From SZUA-100 sp965248135 (lineage in GTDB: Bacteria; Pseudomonadota; Alphaproteobacteria; Rhizobiales; Rhizobiaceae), in contig CBDFIN010000012.1 in the NCBI GenBank assembly GCA_965248135.1, forward strand, positions 930,001-994,000: a stretch of 64,000 nt of DNA, given 5' to 3'. This document shows, in pieces, positions 23,797 through 33,517 of the stretch. The notes beneath the pieces are model-generated. The model was not told where the DNA came from. It saw only the letters and a program-made list of their open reading frames with translations, and ran no database searches. Numbering within the stretch: the stretch's first letter is position 1; each line of letters opens with the position of its first letter. The position numbers were made by a program, and so were the translations under genes.

Positions 23797-25350
23797 ATGC
23801 TAGATAAAACCAAAGATTTGGATACGGATTTCGAATTCGAAGCTGTAGTTCAGCCTGTCCGCCATTCCCTTTTCGTTAAGGTTTTCAAGGGCCTGGTGCA
23901 GTTTGTGTTGATGGCGGCAGTGCTTGCTGGCTCCTATTTAGCCATGGACAAGCTGATAAGCGCCAAACCCGAACAGCGCGGAAGACACGCCTTCAAGTCA
24001 TTTTATACCATTCGCACGGTGCCGGTTGTCTTTGCCGATCACCAGCCGCAATTCATTTCCTACGGGCAAATCGTATCGGCCCGCAATGTCGATTTGCGCT
24101 CGCTGGTATCGGGCGAAGTGGTTTCGGTCAATGAAAAACTTAAAGCCGGTGCGAAGGTCGCTGCCGGCGAAGCGCTGGTGACGATCGACCGGTTCAATTA
24201 TCAGGGCGCATTGCGTGAGGCGGTGGCAAATCTGGCCGAAGCAAAGGCGCGCATTGCTGAAAATGAGGCCCGTATTGTTTCAGAACGGTCAAAACTAAAG
24301 AGTGGCAGCGAACAACTGGCAATCGCTGAAAGAGATCTTGAACGTGCCGGGTTGCTGCGCAAAAGAGGCACCATAACCCAGCAGCAGGTCGAGGCGCGGG
24401 AACTTGTTGTTTCCCAGCGCCGGCAGGCGCTGAATGTCACCGAAAACATGGTCAAGATCGAACAGGCGCGGCTGGGACAGCAAAAGGCCGCTATCATCCG
24501 CCTGCAATGGCGGTTTGATCAGGCCGAAAGAAATCTTGAAAACACCGTGCTTAAGGCACCGTTTGCCGGCATCGTCCGCTCCAGCGCGGTCGATGTGGGA
24601 AAACTGGTTTCGGCCAACGATATTGTTGTGTCGATGTATCAGCCCGACAGATTGGAGGCGAGGTTCACCTTGACCGATGCACAGTTTGGCCGGTTGCAGA
24701 ACGACGAGGCCGGGCTAATTGGCCGGCAGGTCACGGTGATATGGGGAATTGGCGGCAGGGAGGTCTCGTTCAAGGGTAGTATTGAGCGCATTGGTGCCGA
24801 TATCGTTTCCAGCCGTGGCGGGGTCGAGGTATTCGCAAATATTAGCCAATCGAATTCAGGTGCCAGCCTGCGACCCGGCGCTTTTGTCGAAATCATCGTG
24901 CCTGACAAAATATTCAAGCGCACTGCCAGACTGCCGGAACAATCGGTCTATAACGGCAACCATGTCTATGTCGCGGTTGACGGCAAGCTGCATAAAAAGC
25001 CGGTAGCGATTGCCGCATTCGATGGCAACAATGTGCTGATTTCAACCGGCCTTGAGGAAGGACAACTGGTTCTGGCCACCAGGATTGCCGAGGTGAGCGA
25101 AGGTCTGAACGTGCGTGAAGAGGGTGCTGCCGGGCCCCCGGATCGTTCGAAATCGGGACTGCCGGTGGCAGGAAACAACAGTAGTGGTGCCAACCGACCG
25201 GTGGCCGGCACAAGAATACGGCCAAACCGGCAAGAAATGCAGGCGATACTCAAGTCAAATAGTTTGACTATGCCCGATTGGCGCCAGCTGGCGCCGGACA
25301 AACGCCGCGAACTTGTGCGTGCCCACCGCGCCACCAAGAGCGGCGGCTAA
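23797..25350 (+). CDS. RND efflux periplasmic adaptor (membrane fusion protein)
   Basis: The 517-residue adaptor links an inner-membrane RND pump to an outer-membrane channel. It has a cytoplasmic tail, a membrane anchor near residues 36-53 (FVLMAAVLAGSYLAMDK), a lipoyl-type half (VSGEVVSVNEKLKAGAKVAAGEALVTID), a long alpha-helical hairpin (about 130-240, ending GTITQQQVEARE), the second lipoyl half (LKAPFAGIVRSSAVDVG), and a beta-barrel region. The start at MLDKTK was chosen; an upstream start at 23749 would add 16 unlikely residues. The permease starts 4 bases after its stop. No TolC-type gene is nearby. Confidence 0.9.
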   Translation: MLDKTKDLDTDFEFEAVVQPVRHSLFVKVFKGLVQFVLMAAVLAGSYLAMDKLISAKPEQRGRHAFKSFYTIRTVPVVFADHQPQFISYGQIVSARNVDLRSLVSGEVVSVNEKLKAGAKVAAGEALVTIDRFNYQGALREAVANLAEAKARIAENEARIVSERSKLKSGSEQLAIAERDLERAGLLRKRGTITQQQVEARELVVSQRRQALNVTENMVKIEQARLGQQKAAIIRLQWRFDQAERNLENTVLKAPFAGIVRSSAVDVGKLVSANDIVVSMYQPDRLEARFTLTDAQFGRLQNDEAGLIGRQVTVIWGIGGREVSFKGSIERIGADIVSSRGGVEVFANISQSNSGASLRPGAFVEIIVPDKIFKRTARLPEQSVYNGNHVYVAVDGKLHKKPVAIAAFDGNNVLISTGLEEGQLVLATRIAEVSEGLNVREEGAAGPPDRSKSGLPVAGNNSSGANRPVAGTRIRPNRQEMQAILKSNSLTMPDWRQLAPDKRRELVRAHRATKSGG

Positions 25351-25354
25351 ACCT

Positions 25355-28300
25355 GTGAGCGGGCAAAAAATTCCGGGAACAGGCGGCATCATCAGCCTGT
25401 TTACCCGTCACAACAACGCCGCCAATCTGGTTATGGCGCTGATGATCATTTTCGGCATTTTCTCGATTGGCCGTATCAACACCCAGTTTTTCCCGACCAT
25501 AGAGATCAAGACCATCAGGGTGGTCTTTGCCTGGCCCGGCGCCAGCGCAGAAGATGTCGAAGCCAATATTCTGCAAATTGTCGAGCCGGAGGTGCGGTTC
25601 ATCGAGGGCGTCGATAAAATCGCCTCGGCAGCACATGAGGGCACGGCAAGCCTGGTGCTGGAGTTCGATGCCGCCACAGAAATGCAAAAGGCGCAAAACG
25701 ACGTTGAAGCGGCGGTCAAATCAATAACCAACCTGCCGGAGGATATGGAAACGCCGCGCTATGTTCGTGCCGCCTTCTTTGACCGGATTGCGCGGCTTGC
25801 GGTAGTCGGCAAAGTGTCGGAAGCAGCCTTGCGCATCTATGCCAAACAGATCCGCGATGATCTGATTGAGCGTGGCATCGACAAGGTTTCCTTTGTCGGA
25901 CTAAGAGACGCGGAACTGCTGGCTGATATTCCCGAAAGAGAATTGCGGCGGCTCGGCATAACCATCGCCGATGTGTCGCGTTCGGTTGCCAGCAATTCGC
26001 GCAACCAGCCCTCCGGCCAGGTGAAGGGCAATGTCGAAAAGCAATTGCGTGCGCTGGCCGATGTGGAGACGGTCAAATCACTCGGCAATGTCGAGATCCG
26101 TTCCTTTCAAACCGGCGAGAAGGTACAATTGCGCGATATCGCCCGGTTGCACCGCGGTTATGATGAGGGCCAGCCACAGGGATATGCTTCCGGCACACGG
26201 GCCATTCAGCTAACCGTAGAGCGCGCCGCCACCGCCGATACGCTGACCACCGCGAAAATTTTTGATGACTATCTGGTCGAGATAAAGGATGCGCTGCCGC
26301 CGGGCATAGAGGTAAAGAAATATGATGTTCGGGCCGACCGGCTGGTTGAGCGCATCATGCTGCTGGTGCGCAATGGTGCCGGCGGCCTGGTGCTGGTTGT
26401 CGGCATCCTGTTCGTGTTTCTCAACGCCCGCGTTGCATTCTGGGTCGCCATGGGCATTCCAACGGCGATGCTTGCCACCATCGGTCTGATGTATGTCAGC
26501 GGTCAGACCATCAATATGGTGTCGCTGTTCGGGCTGATCATGATGCTTGGCATCATCGTCGATGATGCAATTGTCGTGGGTGAACACACGGCCACCAGAT
26601 TCACTGCTGGTGACGGTGCCTTTGAGGCTGCCGAAAATGGCGCCAACCGCATGGTCACCCCGGTGATGGCAGCAATGGCAACAACAATCGCCTCGTTTGC
26701 GCCAATCCTGGTGATCGGCAGTACGCTGGGCCAGATTATCGGCGTCTTGCCATTTGTTGTGGTCGCGGTGGTGATCGCCAGTCTGGTGGAATGTTTTTTG
26801 GTGCTGCCCGGCCATCTTGCCCACACCCTGCAGCCACGTTCAAAACCGAAATGGTCGTGGTGGCGGCAGATGTTCTTTTCGCTGGCCATCGGTGTCGGGG
26901 TGATGTCGCTCGCTACAAGGACCACGGGCACGGCCTTGCCGGAACTGCTGGCGCGGCAAATTGAGATGGTGCAAGTGTGGCGCAACGAACTCGGCCTGCT
27001 CAGATTTGTCGGCGCCATGACAGCTTTCAGTCTGGCCGCCGGCACCATATTGGAGTTCCTGATCTTCGCGCTTGGCGCCGTGGTTCGCACGGTGGCAAGA
27101 AGTTTCGGCATCAAGACCGGTGACGTCATGCAGGACGGCCCGTTTCGGCGGCGCTTTGATGCTGGCTTCAACTGGCTGAAGGACAATCCGTTTAATGCGC
27201 TGGCAAGTGCTGCTTACGATTTTCGCTATGTCACCATCGCCATTGCCATCGGTTCCGCGATGATCATTGTTCAGGGACTGATCGGCGGCAGTCATGTGGG
27301 CTTTGTCTTCTTCCCCTCGACCGAGGCTGAATCGGTATCGAGCCGCATCGTATTCAATGCCGGCATTCCCGAACACGAGGCAATTGACGCGGTCAAACGC
27401 ATTGAGGCAGCACTCAAGAAGACCGAACAGCAATTGACTGAAGGCAAGGAGCAACTGGTTGTCGCCTCCTTTGCCACGCTTGGGGCCGCGGGCCGTAAAT
27501 CCGGCGATAATTTGGCCCAGATTCGGGTGCAGCTGACCTCATCTGAAGTGCGTAGTGTTCGAACGCCGATTTTTACCCGTGCCTGGCGTCGTAACATCCC
27601 GAAAATCGCCGGCGTACGCCGGGTGTCGATTTTCGAACATCGCGGCGGACCGCCCGGCCGGGATATTCATATTCAGTTGCTTGGCGCCAACGCACCGACC
27701 CTAAAAGCGGCAGCAGCGGAAATCATAGAGCTGGTGACACCGATACCAGGTGTTTCAGGCGTTGCCGACGATCTGCCCTATGGCAAACCGGAACTGATCA
27801 TGGAAATGCGTCCGCGTGGTGCAGCACTTGGCCTTTCCATCGACGAGATCGGCAAGCAGGTGCGCAACGCCTTTCAGGGCATCGTACCAAGACGCTTTGC
27901 CGAGGGCGATGACGAGATCACGGTGCGAATTTCCCAAACCATGCGCGGCAGAGGCGCGGCAAATTTGAGAAATTTTGAGCTCAAGAGCCCCGGTGGCGAT
28001 TTCGTACCGCTTTCGGAAGTGGTCAGCATCACTGAAAAGCAGGGGTTCGCAACCATCGACCGGGAAAACGGTAAGGCAATGGTATCGGTCACCGGCGATC
28101 TCGATACCGATGTCATGACCACCGAACAGGTTACTGCCGCGCTTGAACAATCGGGGCTGTCGGCAATCGCCACCAAATACGGCATCACCTACAAATTCAG
28201 CGGTCGTTCGGAAGAAAGACGGCGGGCCTTTGCCGATCTGTGGGTAGGGGTAACTATTGCCATGGCGGTGATCTACATCATTTTGGCCTGGGTATTTGCC

Positions 28301-28786
28301 TCCTACTGGAAGCCGCTTGCGGTTATGCTGATTATTCCCTTCGGTGTGGTCGGCGCCGTGTATGGCCATTGGTTGCTGGGCTACAAACTGACCATGCTGT
28401 CGATGATCGGCTTGCTTGGGCTGTCGGGCATTTTGGTCAATGATTCGATCATTCTGGTCAGCCGCATGGATGAGCGTCTGTCATTCGGCGAGGACGTGCG
28501 AACCGCCGCCATCGGTGCCAGCCGGGACCGTTTGCGCGCCGTGCTTTTGACTTCACTGACCACCATCGGTGGTCTGCTGCCACTGCTTTATGAAAAAAGT
28601 CTGCAGGCGCAGTTTCTTCTTCCCATGGCGATCACCATTGTTTTCGGCCTGGCGATGGCGACCCTTCTGGTGCTGTTTTTGGTGCCCGCGCTAACCGCGG
28701 TTGGTGAAGATATCGGCTGGCTTTTAAAAACCATCTATGGTCGCGGCTCGAAGGCCGGCAACAAAACTGCCGAATACCCCGCTTGA
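25355..28786 (+). CDS. RND superfamily efflux permease with extra internal segment
   Basis: A proton-driven pump of about 1143 residues in the AcrB/CusA-like superfamily. It shows the first membrane helix (NAANLVMALMIIFGIFSIGR), FFPTIEIKTIRV, the porter domains, the helix-4 proton-relay region GLIMMLGIIVDDAIVVGEHT with paired Asp, and the C-terminal half with ILAWVFASYWKPLAVMLIIP and LLGLSGILVNDSI. About 100 extra residues with additional hydrophobic stretches (MFFSLAIGVGVMSLAT, FSLAAGTILEFLIFALGAVV) lie between the two halves near residues 515-600. The GTG start follows the adaptor stop by 4 bases. The substrate is unknown. Confidence 0.9.
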   Translation: MSGQKIPGTGGIISLFTRHNNAANLVMALMIIFGIFSIGRINTQFFPTIEIKTIRVVFAWPGASAEDVEANILQIVEPEVRFIEGVDKIASAAHEGTASLVLEFDAATEMQKAQNDVEAAVKSITNLPEDMETPRYVRAAFFDRIARLAVVGKVSEAALRIYAKQIRDDLIERGIDKVSFVGLRDAELLADIPERELRRLGITIADVSRSVASNSRNQPSGQVKGNVEKQLRALADVETVKSLGNVEIRSFQTGEKVQLRDIARLHRGYDEGQPQGYASGTRAIQLTVERAATADTLTTAKIFDDYLVEIKDALPPGIEVKKYDVRADRLVERIMLLVRNGAGGLVLVVGILFVFLNARVAFWVAMGIPTAMLATIGLMYVSGQTINMVSLFGLIMMLGIIVDDAIVVGEHTATRFTAGDGAFEAAENGANRMVTPVMAAMATTIASFAPILVIGSTLGQIIGVLPFVVVAVVIASLVECFLVLPGHLAHTLQPRSKPKWSWWRQMFFSLAIGVGVMSLATRTTGTALPELLARQIEMVQVWRNELGLLRFVGAMTAFSLAAGTILEFLIFALGAVVRTVARSFGIKTGDVMQDGPFRRRFDAGFNWLKDNPFNALASAAYDFRYVTIAIAIGSAMIIVQGLIGGSHVGFVFFPSTEAESVSSRIVFNAGIPEHEAIDAVKRIEAALKKTEQQLTEGKEQLVVASFATLGAAGRKSGDNLAQIRVQLTSSEVRSVRTPIFTRAWRRNIPKIAGVRRVSIFEHRGGPPGRDIHIQLLGANAPTLKAAAAEIIELVTPIPGVSGVADDLPYGKPELIMEMRPRGAALGLSIDEIGKQVRNAFQGIVPRRFAEGDDEITVRISQTMRGRGAANLRNFELKSPGGDFVPLSEVVSITEKQGFATIDRENGKAMVSVTGDLDTDVMTTEQVTAALEQSGLSAIATKYGITYKFSGRSEERRRAFADLWVGVTIAMAVIYIILAWVFASYWKPLAVMLIIPFGVVGAVYGHWLLGYKLTMLSMIGLLGLSGILVNDSIILVSRMDERLSFGEDVRTAAIGASRDRLRAVLLTSLTTIGGLLPLLYEKSLQAQFLLPMAITIVFGLAMATLLVLFLVPALTAVGEDIGWLLKTIYGRGSKAGNKTAEYPA

Positions 28787-28826
28787 GGTGGCAAAACGCA
28801 AGCCCGGTGCGCCCATTCAAGCACAT

Positions 28827-30272
28827 TCAGTCGCGCCAGAATGAAGGAACAAAGAGCACCAGCACGGTAAACAGCTCCAACCGCCCAACCAGCATTGCAG
28901 CGCTTAGTATCCACTTGGCGGCATCGTTGAGGCCTTTATAGGTGCTGGCCGGGCCGATAACATCGCCAAGCCCTGGTCCGACATTAGAAATCGCCGAGCC
29001 GGCGCCGGAAAGCGCGGTCAACATATCAAGCCCGGTCAGACTGAGCGCCACCGCGGTCAGCGCAAAAATCACCAGATAGAGAAAGAAGAAGCTCAATACT
29101 GCCGAAGAAACCCGGTCGGGCAAACGGCGGCCGTTGAACTTTTTGACGAATACACCGTTGGGATAAACGATTTTGTTGACGTGCTGGCGCATGTCCTGAA
29201 ACAGAACCTGAAAGCGAAAAATCTTGATGCCGCAAGAGGTCGAACCGGCGCAGCCGCCAATAAACATAATGACAAAAAAGAAGGCGACAGCGCCAGGCCC
29301 CCAAAGGCCGTAATCGGTGCTGGCATAGCCGGTGCCGGTCATGATTGAAGTGACATTGAACAGCGCATGGCGCAACGCATCGCCACCACCGCGCACCGCA
29401 TTTGCCTGTTCGATACCCCAGGCGATCAGCACCAGCACCAAAAGCAGGCTCAGAAAAACCCGCACCTGACTGTCGCGCCAAAGCGGCATTACCCGGCCCT
29501 GCACCGCCTGAACATAAAGCAGAAACGGTATCGAGCCGATGATCATGAAGGCGATGGCGGTCAACTCGATAGAAATACTGTCAAAATAGCCGATCGACCC
29601 ATCCTTGGTGGAAAATCCACCGGTGGCGACCGTGGTCATGGCATGGATAACCGCATCAAGCGCTGCCATGCCGGCAAGCATGTAGCTGGCAGCACAAATG
29701 CCGGTAATGGCGATGAAGACGAGGGTTATCGAACTTGAAATCTGGGTTGCCCGCGGCAATATCTTGTCGGGCGTCTCGAACGCCTCGACCTTAAAAATCT
29801 GCATGCCACCAATCTGCAACATCGGCAGCACGGCGACCGCCATGACGATAATGCCGAGACCGCCCAGCCACTCCAGCAACCCGCGCCAGAAAAGGATGCC
29901 GATTGGTGCCGTATCAAGCCCGGTTATTACGGTTGCGCCGGTGGTGGTCAGTCCCGAAATTGATTCAAAAAAGGCATCGGTATAACTTGGCACAATACCC
30001 GACCAATAGATCGGCAATGCGCCGAAACCTGAAAGCGCCACCCAGGCTGTAACGGTCATGACAAAGGCCTGACGGGTGCTCATTCCCTTGGGTATACCGC
30101 GCGCGCTGCCAAAAAAACCGAGGCCAATCAGCAATGACAGGGCACCGGCGGAAACAAAGGCCTGCCAGTCGTCATTGCCATCAATCAAATCAACCAGTGC
30201 CGGGATCATCATGGCGCAGCCAAGTATCGCCAAAAGTGCGCCGACAACGAGCAGTATGGGGCGGATATCCAT
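28827..30272 (-). CDS. trkH: TrkH/KtrB family potassium uptake protein
   Basis: An inner-membrane cation channel subunit for potassium uptake. The 481-residue protein has the repeated membrane-pore-membrane pattern with pore loops such as SISGLTTTGATVITGLD, TVATGGFSTKDGS, NVTSIMTGTGYASTDYG and AISNVGPGLGD, whose glycines form the selectivity filter. A regulatory TrkA-type NAD-binding partner is normally required; it is not in the window. The gene stands alone, convergent with the RND operon 40 bases away and 16 bases from the apaG stop on its other side. Confidence 0.92.
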   Translation of the reverse strand: MDIRPILLVVGALLAILGCAMMIPALVDLIDGNDDWQAFVSAGALSLLIGLGFFGSARGIPKGMSTRQAFVMTVTAWVALSGFGALPIYWSGIVPSYTDAFFESISGLTTTGATVITGLDTAPIGILFWRGLLEWLGGLGIIVMAVAVLPMLQIGGMQIFKVEAFETPDKILPRATQISSSITLVFIAITGICAASYMLAGMAALDAVIHAMTTVATGGFSTKDGSIGYFDSISIELTAIAFMIIGSIPFLLYVQAVQGRVMPLWRDSQVRVFLSLLLVLVLIAWGIEQANAVRGGGDALRHALFNVTSIMTGTGYASTDYGLWGPGAVAFFFVIMFIGGCAGSTSCGIKIFRFQVLFQDMRQHVNKIVYPNGVFVKKFNGRRLPDRVSSAVLSFFFLYLVIFALTAVALSLTGLDMLTALSGAGSAISNVGPGLGDVIGPASTYKGLNDAAKWILSAAMLVGRLELFTVLVLFVPSFWRD

Positions 30273-30288
30273 GGTCAGACGAGCCGGA

Positions 30289-30681
30289 TCAGTTTAGCGT
30301 TGTCTGCCGGCCCGGCAGGTCGAGGGAAAAAGCCGGAATTTCAACTTCAAGCAGTTCGCCATTTGCCGCTTTCATTTGATAGGAACCCTTCATGATGCCG
30401 GATGAGGCGAAAAGCGGACATCCGCTGGTATATTGGAAACTATCTCCCGGCTGAATTACCGGCATCTCGCCGACCACGCCAGCACCTTGAACCTCTTCAA
30501 CCCGTCCTTCGCCATCGGTTATGTGCCAATAGCGCGCCAGAAGCTGCACTAAATCGTGGCCGCCATTGGTAATCGTAACCCGATAGGCCCAAAAATTTCG
30601 GTCTGTTTCCCGGTCCGACTCGTGCTCCAGATAGGTCGGTTCGACAACAACCCTGATCGCATGAGTTTCAGCTGAGTACAT
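30289..30681 (-). CDS. apaG: ApaG domain protein
   Basis: ApaG is a small immunoglobulin-like beta-sandwich protein associated with divalent-cation tolerance; its molecular role is unsettled. The 130 residues show AIRVVVEPTYLEHESDRETDR, FWAYRVTITNGG, the conserved GAGVVGEMPVIQPGDSFQYTSGCPL and GIMKGSYQM. A longer frame back to 30864 would overlap guaA on the other strand; the ATG at 30681 begins exactly where the domain does. It is divergent from guaA and separated from it by about 170 bases. Confidence 0.94.
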   Translation of the reverse strand: MYSAETHAIRVVVEPTYLEHESDRETDRNFWAYRVTITNGGHDLVQLLARYWHITDGEGRVEEVQGAGVVGEMPVIQPGDSFQYTSGCPLFASSGIMKGSYQMKAANGELLEVEIPAFSLDLPGRQTTLN

Positions 30682-30852
30682 TGTTTCCGGCCAATTGGTT
30701 TGATGGTTGCACAGCATACACAAATCAATGCCGCTTCCCAACAGCTTTTGTCGTAGCAACATTCTCGCCGTTCCAAGCGGCCGCAATCGATTGATTTTCA
30801 GAAAACGGAAACAAGCATTGCGCCGGCCAACACATTTGAATAGATCAACGCC

Positions 30853-32421
30853 ATGACTTCCCATCCTGATTCCGTCCTGATTGTCGATTTTGGCAGTCAG
30901 GTCACCCAGTTAATCGCCCGACGGGTGCGAGAGGCCGGGGTATATTGTGAAATCGCACCCTTTCAATCGGCCGAAGCGGCTTTTGATAGAATGCGGCCAA
31001 AGGCGGTCATTCTTTCTGGTGGCCCGGCTTCAACCGGCGACATTGATGCGCCGCGAGCGCCGCAGATGATCTTTGATGCCGGCGTTCCGATACTCGGTAT
31101 CTGCTACGGCCAGATGGTCCTTTGCGTACAAAACGGCGGCCAGGCGGAAAGCTCCAACCACCGTGAATTTGGCCGCGCTTTTGTCGAGATTAAAAAAGAT
31201 TGTCCGCTTTTTGATGGTGTATGGAAAAAGGGTGAGCGGCACCAGGTGTGGATGTCGCATGGCGACCGGGTGATCACCCTGGCTGAAGGGTTTGAGGTAT
31301 ATGCCCGCTCCGAAGGCGCGCCTTTCGCGTTGTTTGCCAATGTCGAAAAACGCCAATATGGCATGATGTTCCACCCTGAAGTGGTGCATACGCCCGATGG
31401 CGCCAGGCTGCTGGCAAATTTTGTCCACCACATTGCCGGCCTTGCCGGCGACTGGACCATGGCCGCCTATCGGGCGCAGGCGGTTGCTGGAATTCGCGCC
31501 AAGGTTGGCGACGGAAAGGTGATCTGTGGCCTTTCCGGCGGGGTTGATTCTTCCGTTGCAGCGCTTCTCGTCTTTGAGGCCATTGGCGATCAGCTCACCT
31601 GCATTTTCGTCGACCACGGCTTGATGCGGCTGAACGAGGGTGAAGAGGTGGTGTCGATGTTTCGCGAGCATTACGACATCCCGCTGGTTCATGTTGATGC
31701 AGCCGACACCTTTATCGGCGCCCTGGAGGGGGAGGCTGATCCCGAGCGAAAGCGCAAGATAATCGGCAAATTGTTTATTGAGGCCTTTGAGGCGGAAGCC
31801 AACAGGATCTCAACGCCGGATGCGCCGGTGAACTTTCTTGCCCAGGGCACGCTTTACCCCGACGTTATCGAGAGCGTGTCGTTCACCGGCGGCCCCTCGG
31901 TGACGATCAAGTCGCACCACAATGTGGGTGGCCTGCCGGAGCGGATGAAAATGGAATTGGTCGAACCGCTGCGTGAACTGTTTAAGGACGAGGTACGTGA
32001 ACTGGGCCGGGAGCTTGGTCTGCCGGAGAAATTCGTTGGCCGACACCCGTTTCCCGGACCAGGACTTGCCCTTCGATGTCCGGGCGGGGTAAACCGCGAA
32101 AAGCTTACAATTCTGCGGGCCGCCGATGCCATCTACCTCGATGAAATCCGCAAAGCCGGCCTTTATGACACCATCTGGCAGGCTTTCGCCGTGCTGTTGC
32201 CGGTGCAGACCGTTGGGGTGATGGGCGATGGACGAACCTATGAATTTGTCTGTGCGTTGCGCGCCGTTACTTCAGTCGATGGCATGACCGCGGATTTCTA
32301 TCATTATGACATGGAGTTTTTGTCCCGCGCCGCCACCCGCATCATCAACGAAGTGAAGGGCATCAACCGGGTGGTCTATGACGTGACATCAAAACCGCCG
32401 GGCACCATTGAGTGGGAATAG
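30853..32421 (+). CDS. guaA: GMP synthase (glutamine-hydrolysing)
   Basis: GuaA converts XMP to GMP using glutamine-derived ammonia and ATP. The 522-residue protein contains the class I amidotransferase domain (ILSGGPAS, nucleophile Cys in GICYGQM near residue 83, FHPEV near 175), the ATP-pyrophosphatase domain with PP-loop GLSGGVDSS near residue 228, and the C-terminal dimerisation domain ending FLSRAATRIINEVKGINRVVYDVTSKPPGTIEWE-type residues. It is a single-gene unit with its own upstream region shared divergently with apaG. Confidence 0.97.
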   Translation: MTSHPDSVLIVDFGSQVTQLIARRVREAGVYCEIAPFQSAEAAFDRMRPKAVILSGGPASTGDIDAPRAPQMIFDAGVPILGICYGQMVLCVQNGGQAESSNHREFGRAFVEIKKDCPLFDGVWKKGERHQVWMSHGDRVITLAEGFEVYARSEGAPFALFANVEKRQYGMMFHPEVVHTPDGARLLANFVHHIAGLAGDWTMAAYRAQAVAGIRAKVGDGKVICGLSGGVDSSVAALLVFEAIGDQLTCIFVDHGLMRLNEGEEVVSMFREHYDIPLVHVDAADTFIGALEGEADPERKRKIIGKLFIEAFEAEANRISTPDAPVNFLAQGTLYPDVIESVSFTGGPSVTIKSHHNVGGLPERMKMELVEPLRELFKDEVRELGRELGLPEKFVGRHPFPGPGLALRCPGGVNREKLTILRAADAIYLDEIRKAGLYDTIWQAFAVLLPVQTVGVMGDGRTYEFVCALRAVTSVDGMTADFYHYDMEFLSRAATRIINEVKGINRVVYDVTSKPPGTIEWE

Positions 32422-32447
32422 CCATCGTGGCCGAACACGTTGCGCAA

Positions 32448-33512
32448 TTAGCGCGGCGCCAATTCGATTGAAACTGATAACATGTCGTGATCGGAAATAA
32501 TTAGGCCACTGTCCTTGGCGACAGCCGGGACGATTGCCGCATCTTTAGCGTCAAGCCCTTTGGCAAAAAACCAGTCGAGTTTGGAAAGCGGTTTATCGCG
32601 GGACTGCCAGGGTTGCAGACGGGTGGTGGCTCCCACGGCATTGCAGTCGGCCCAGCTAAAACCGTGCTCAAGGGCGACTGCAAACATCGGCTCATAGGCT
32701 TCGGGCCTGGTAAAGCGATTAGGATTAATGCGCTGTTGCTCAACCTGATAGGTTTCCCAGTCGGGCCGGTCGCGGTCTGCCGTATTGGTGTTGAAATCAC
32801 CGCCGATCACAACTCGATTACCGGGTGCATGGGCATCGAGACCATCCAGCAATATCGTCATTTGATTGGCCCGTTGTTGCGGGGTTGAGCGGTTTTCAAA
32901 ATGCGTGGTGGCGAAGGTCACCGGCTTGCCAGCAATATCAATTGTCGCCGCGAGCGCCATTCGCCCGCCGATCCTTCGCTCGTCGCTGTTGCTGCCATAC
33001 CAGTCGCCCGATGTTTCAAGCCGCAGCAACCCCGGGTGCTGCAACTCGGCTGCCGACAATATTGCCGCGCCATGAAAGCCAAGCTCGTTGCTCTCGCCCT
33101 CAAACAGCGCTCTTTCCCTGGCGGAACCAAGGCCGAGTTCAACAAATTCCAGCCCAAATGCATAGTTCATGCCCAAGCGGTCGGCCAGTTCCCGGGCAAC
33201 GTGGCGCTGGCCGGTGCGTGCCATGCCAAGATCCACTTCACTGAGCAAAACCACTGCAGGACCGACACTTTCAATCGCCCCAACAATCTCATCAATATGA
33301 TAGCCGCGCTCAATGTTCCAGCTGACGATGCCGACCGGTGCGGTTAGCGATAAAGATCGGGCGGGCGAACCAAGGTCGATAGAATTCAACTGAGAAATTT
33401 GCGCCACGCGGCGGCGATGGTTTTCGATGCTGCCCGTTTCGGCATCGATTTCCGTGCGCAATTGGGGGGAGATGCCCGGCAGGGACTTCACGATATTGTC
33501 AAAAAGCGCCAT
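32448..33512 (-). CDS. Endonuclease/exonuclease/phosphatase (EEP) family hydrolase 1
   Basis: A 354-residue cytosolic protein (no signal peptide) of the EEP fold, which uses Mg2+ to cleave phosphodiester or phosphomonoester bonds. Visible motifs are VGIVSWNIERGY, VVLLSEVDLG (metal-binding Glu), FATTHFEN, VIGGDFNTNT (Asp/Asn pair) and ISDHDMLSV (catalytic Asp-His). It is the last gene of the ABC transporter operon, 5 bases after the ATPase stop. Its presence, with a second EEP gene at the other end of the locus, suggests the imported compound carries a phosphodiester; this is inference. Confidence 0.82.
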   Translation of the reverse strand: MALFDNIVKSLPGISPQLRTEIDAETGSIENHRRRVAQISQLNSIDLGSPARSLSLTAPVGIVSWNIERGYHIDEIVGAIESVGPAVVLLSEVDLGMARTGQRHVARELADRLGMNYAFGLEFVELGLGSARERALFEGESNELGFHGAAILSAAELQHPGLLRLETSGDWYGSNSDERRIGGRMALAATIDIAGKPVTFATTHFENRSTPQQRANQMTILLDGLDAHAPGNRVVIGGDFNTNTADRDRPDWETYQVEQQRINPNRFTRPEAYEPMFAVALEHGFSWADCNAVGATTRLQPWQSRDKPLSKLDWFFAKGLDAKDAAIVPAVAKDSGLIISDHDMLSVSIELAPR

Positions 33513-33517
33513 GGAGC

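Noticed and set aside
30682..30864. N-terminal extension of ApaG
   Set aside because: It would run into the guaA start on the other strand; the ApaG domain begins at the ATG at 30681.
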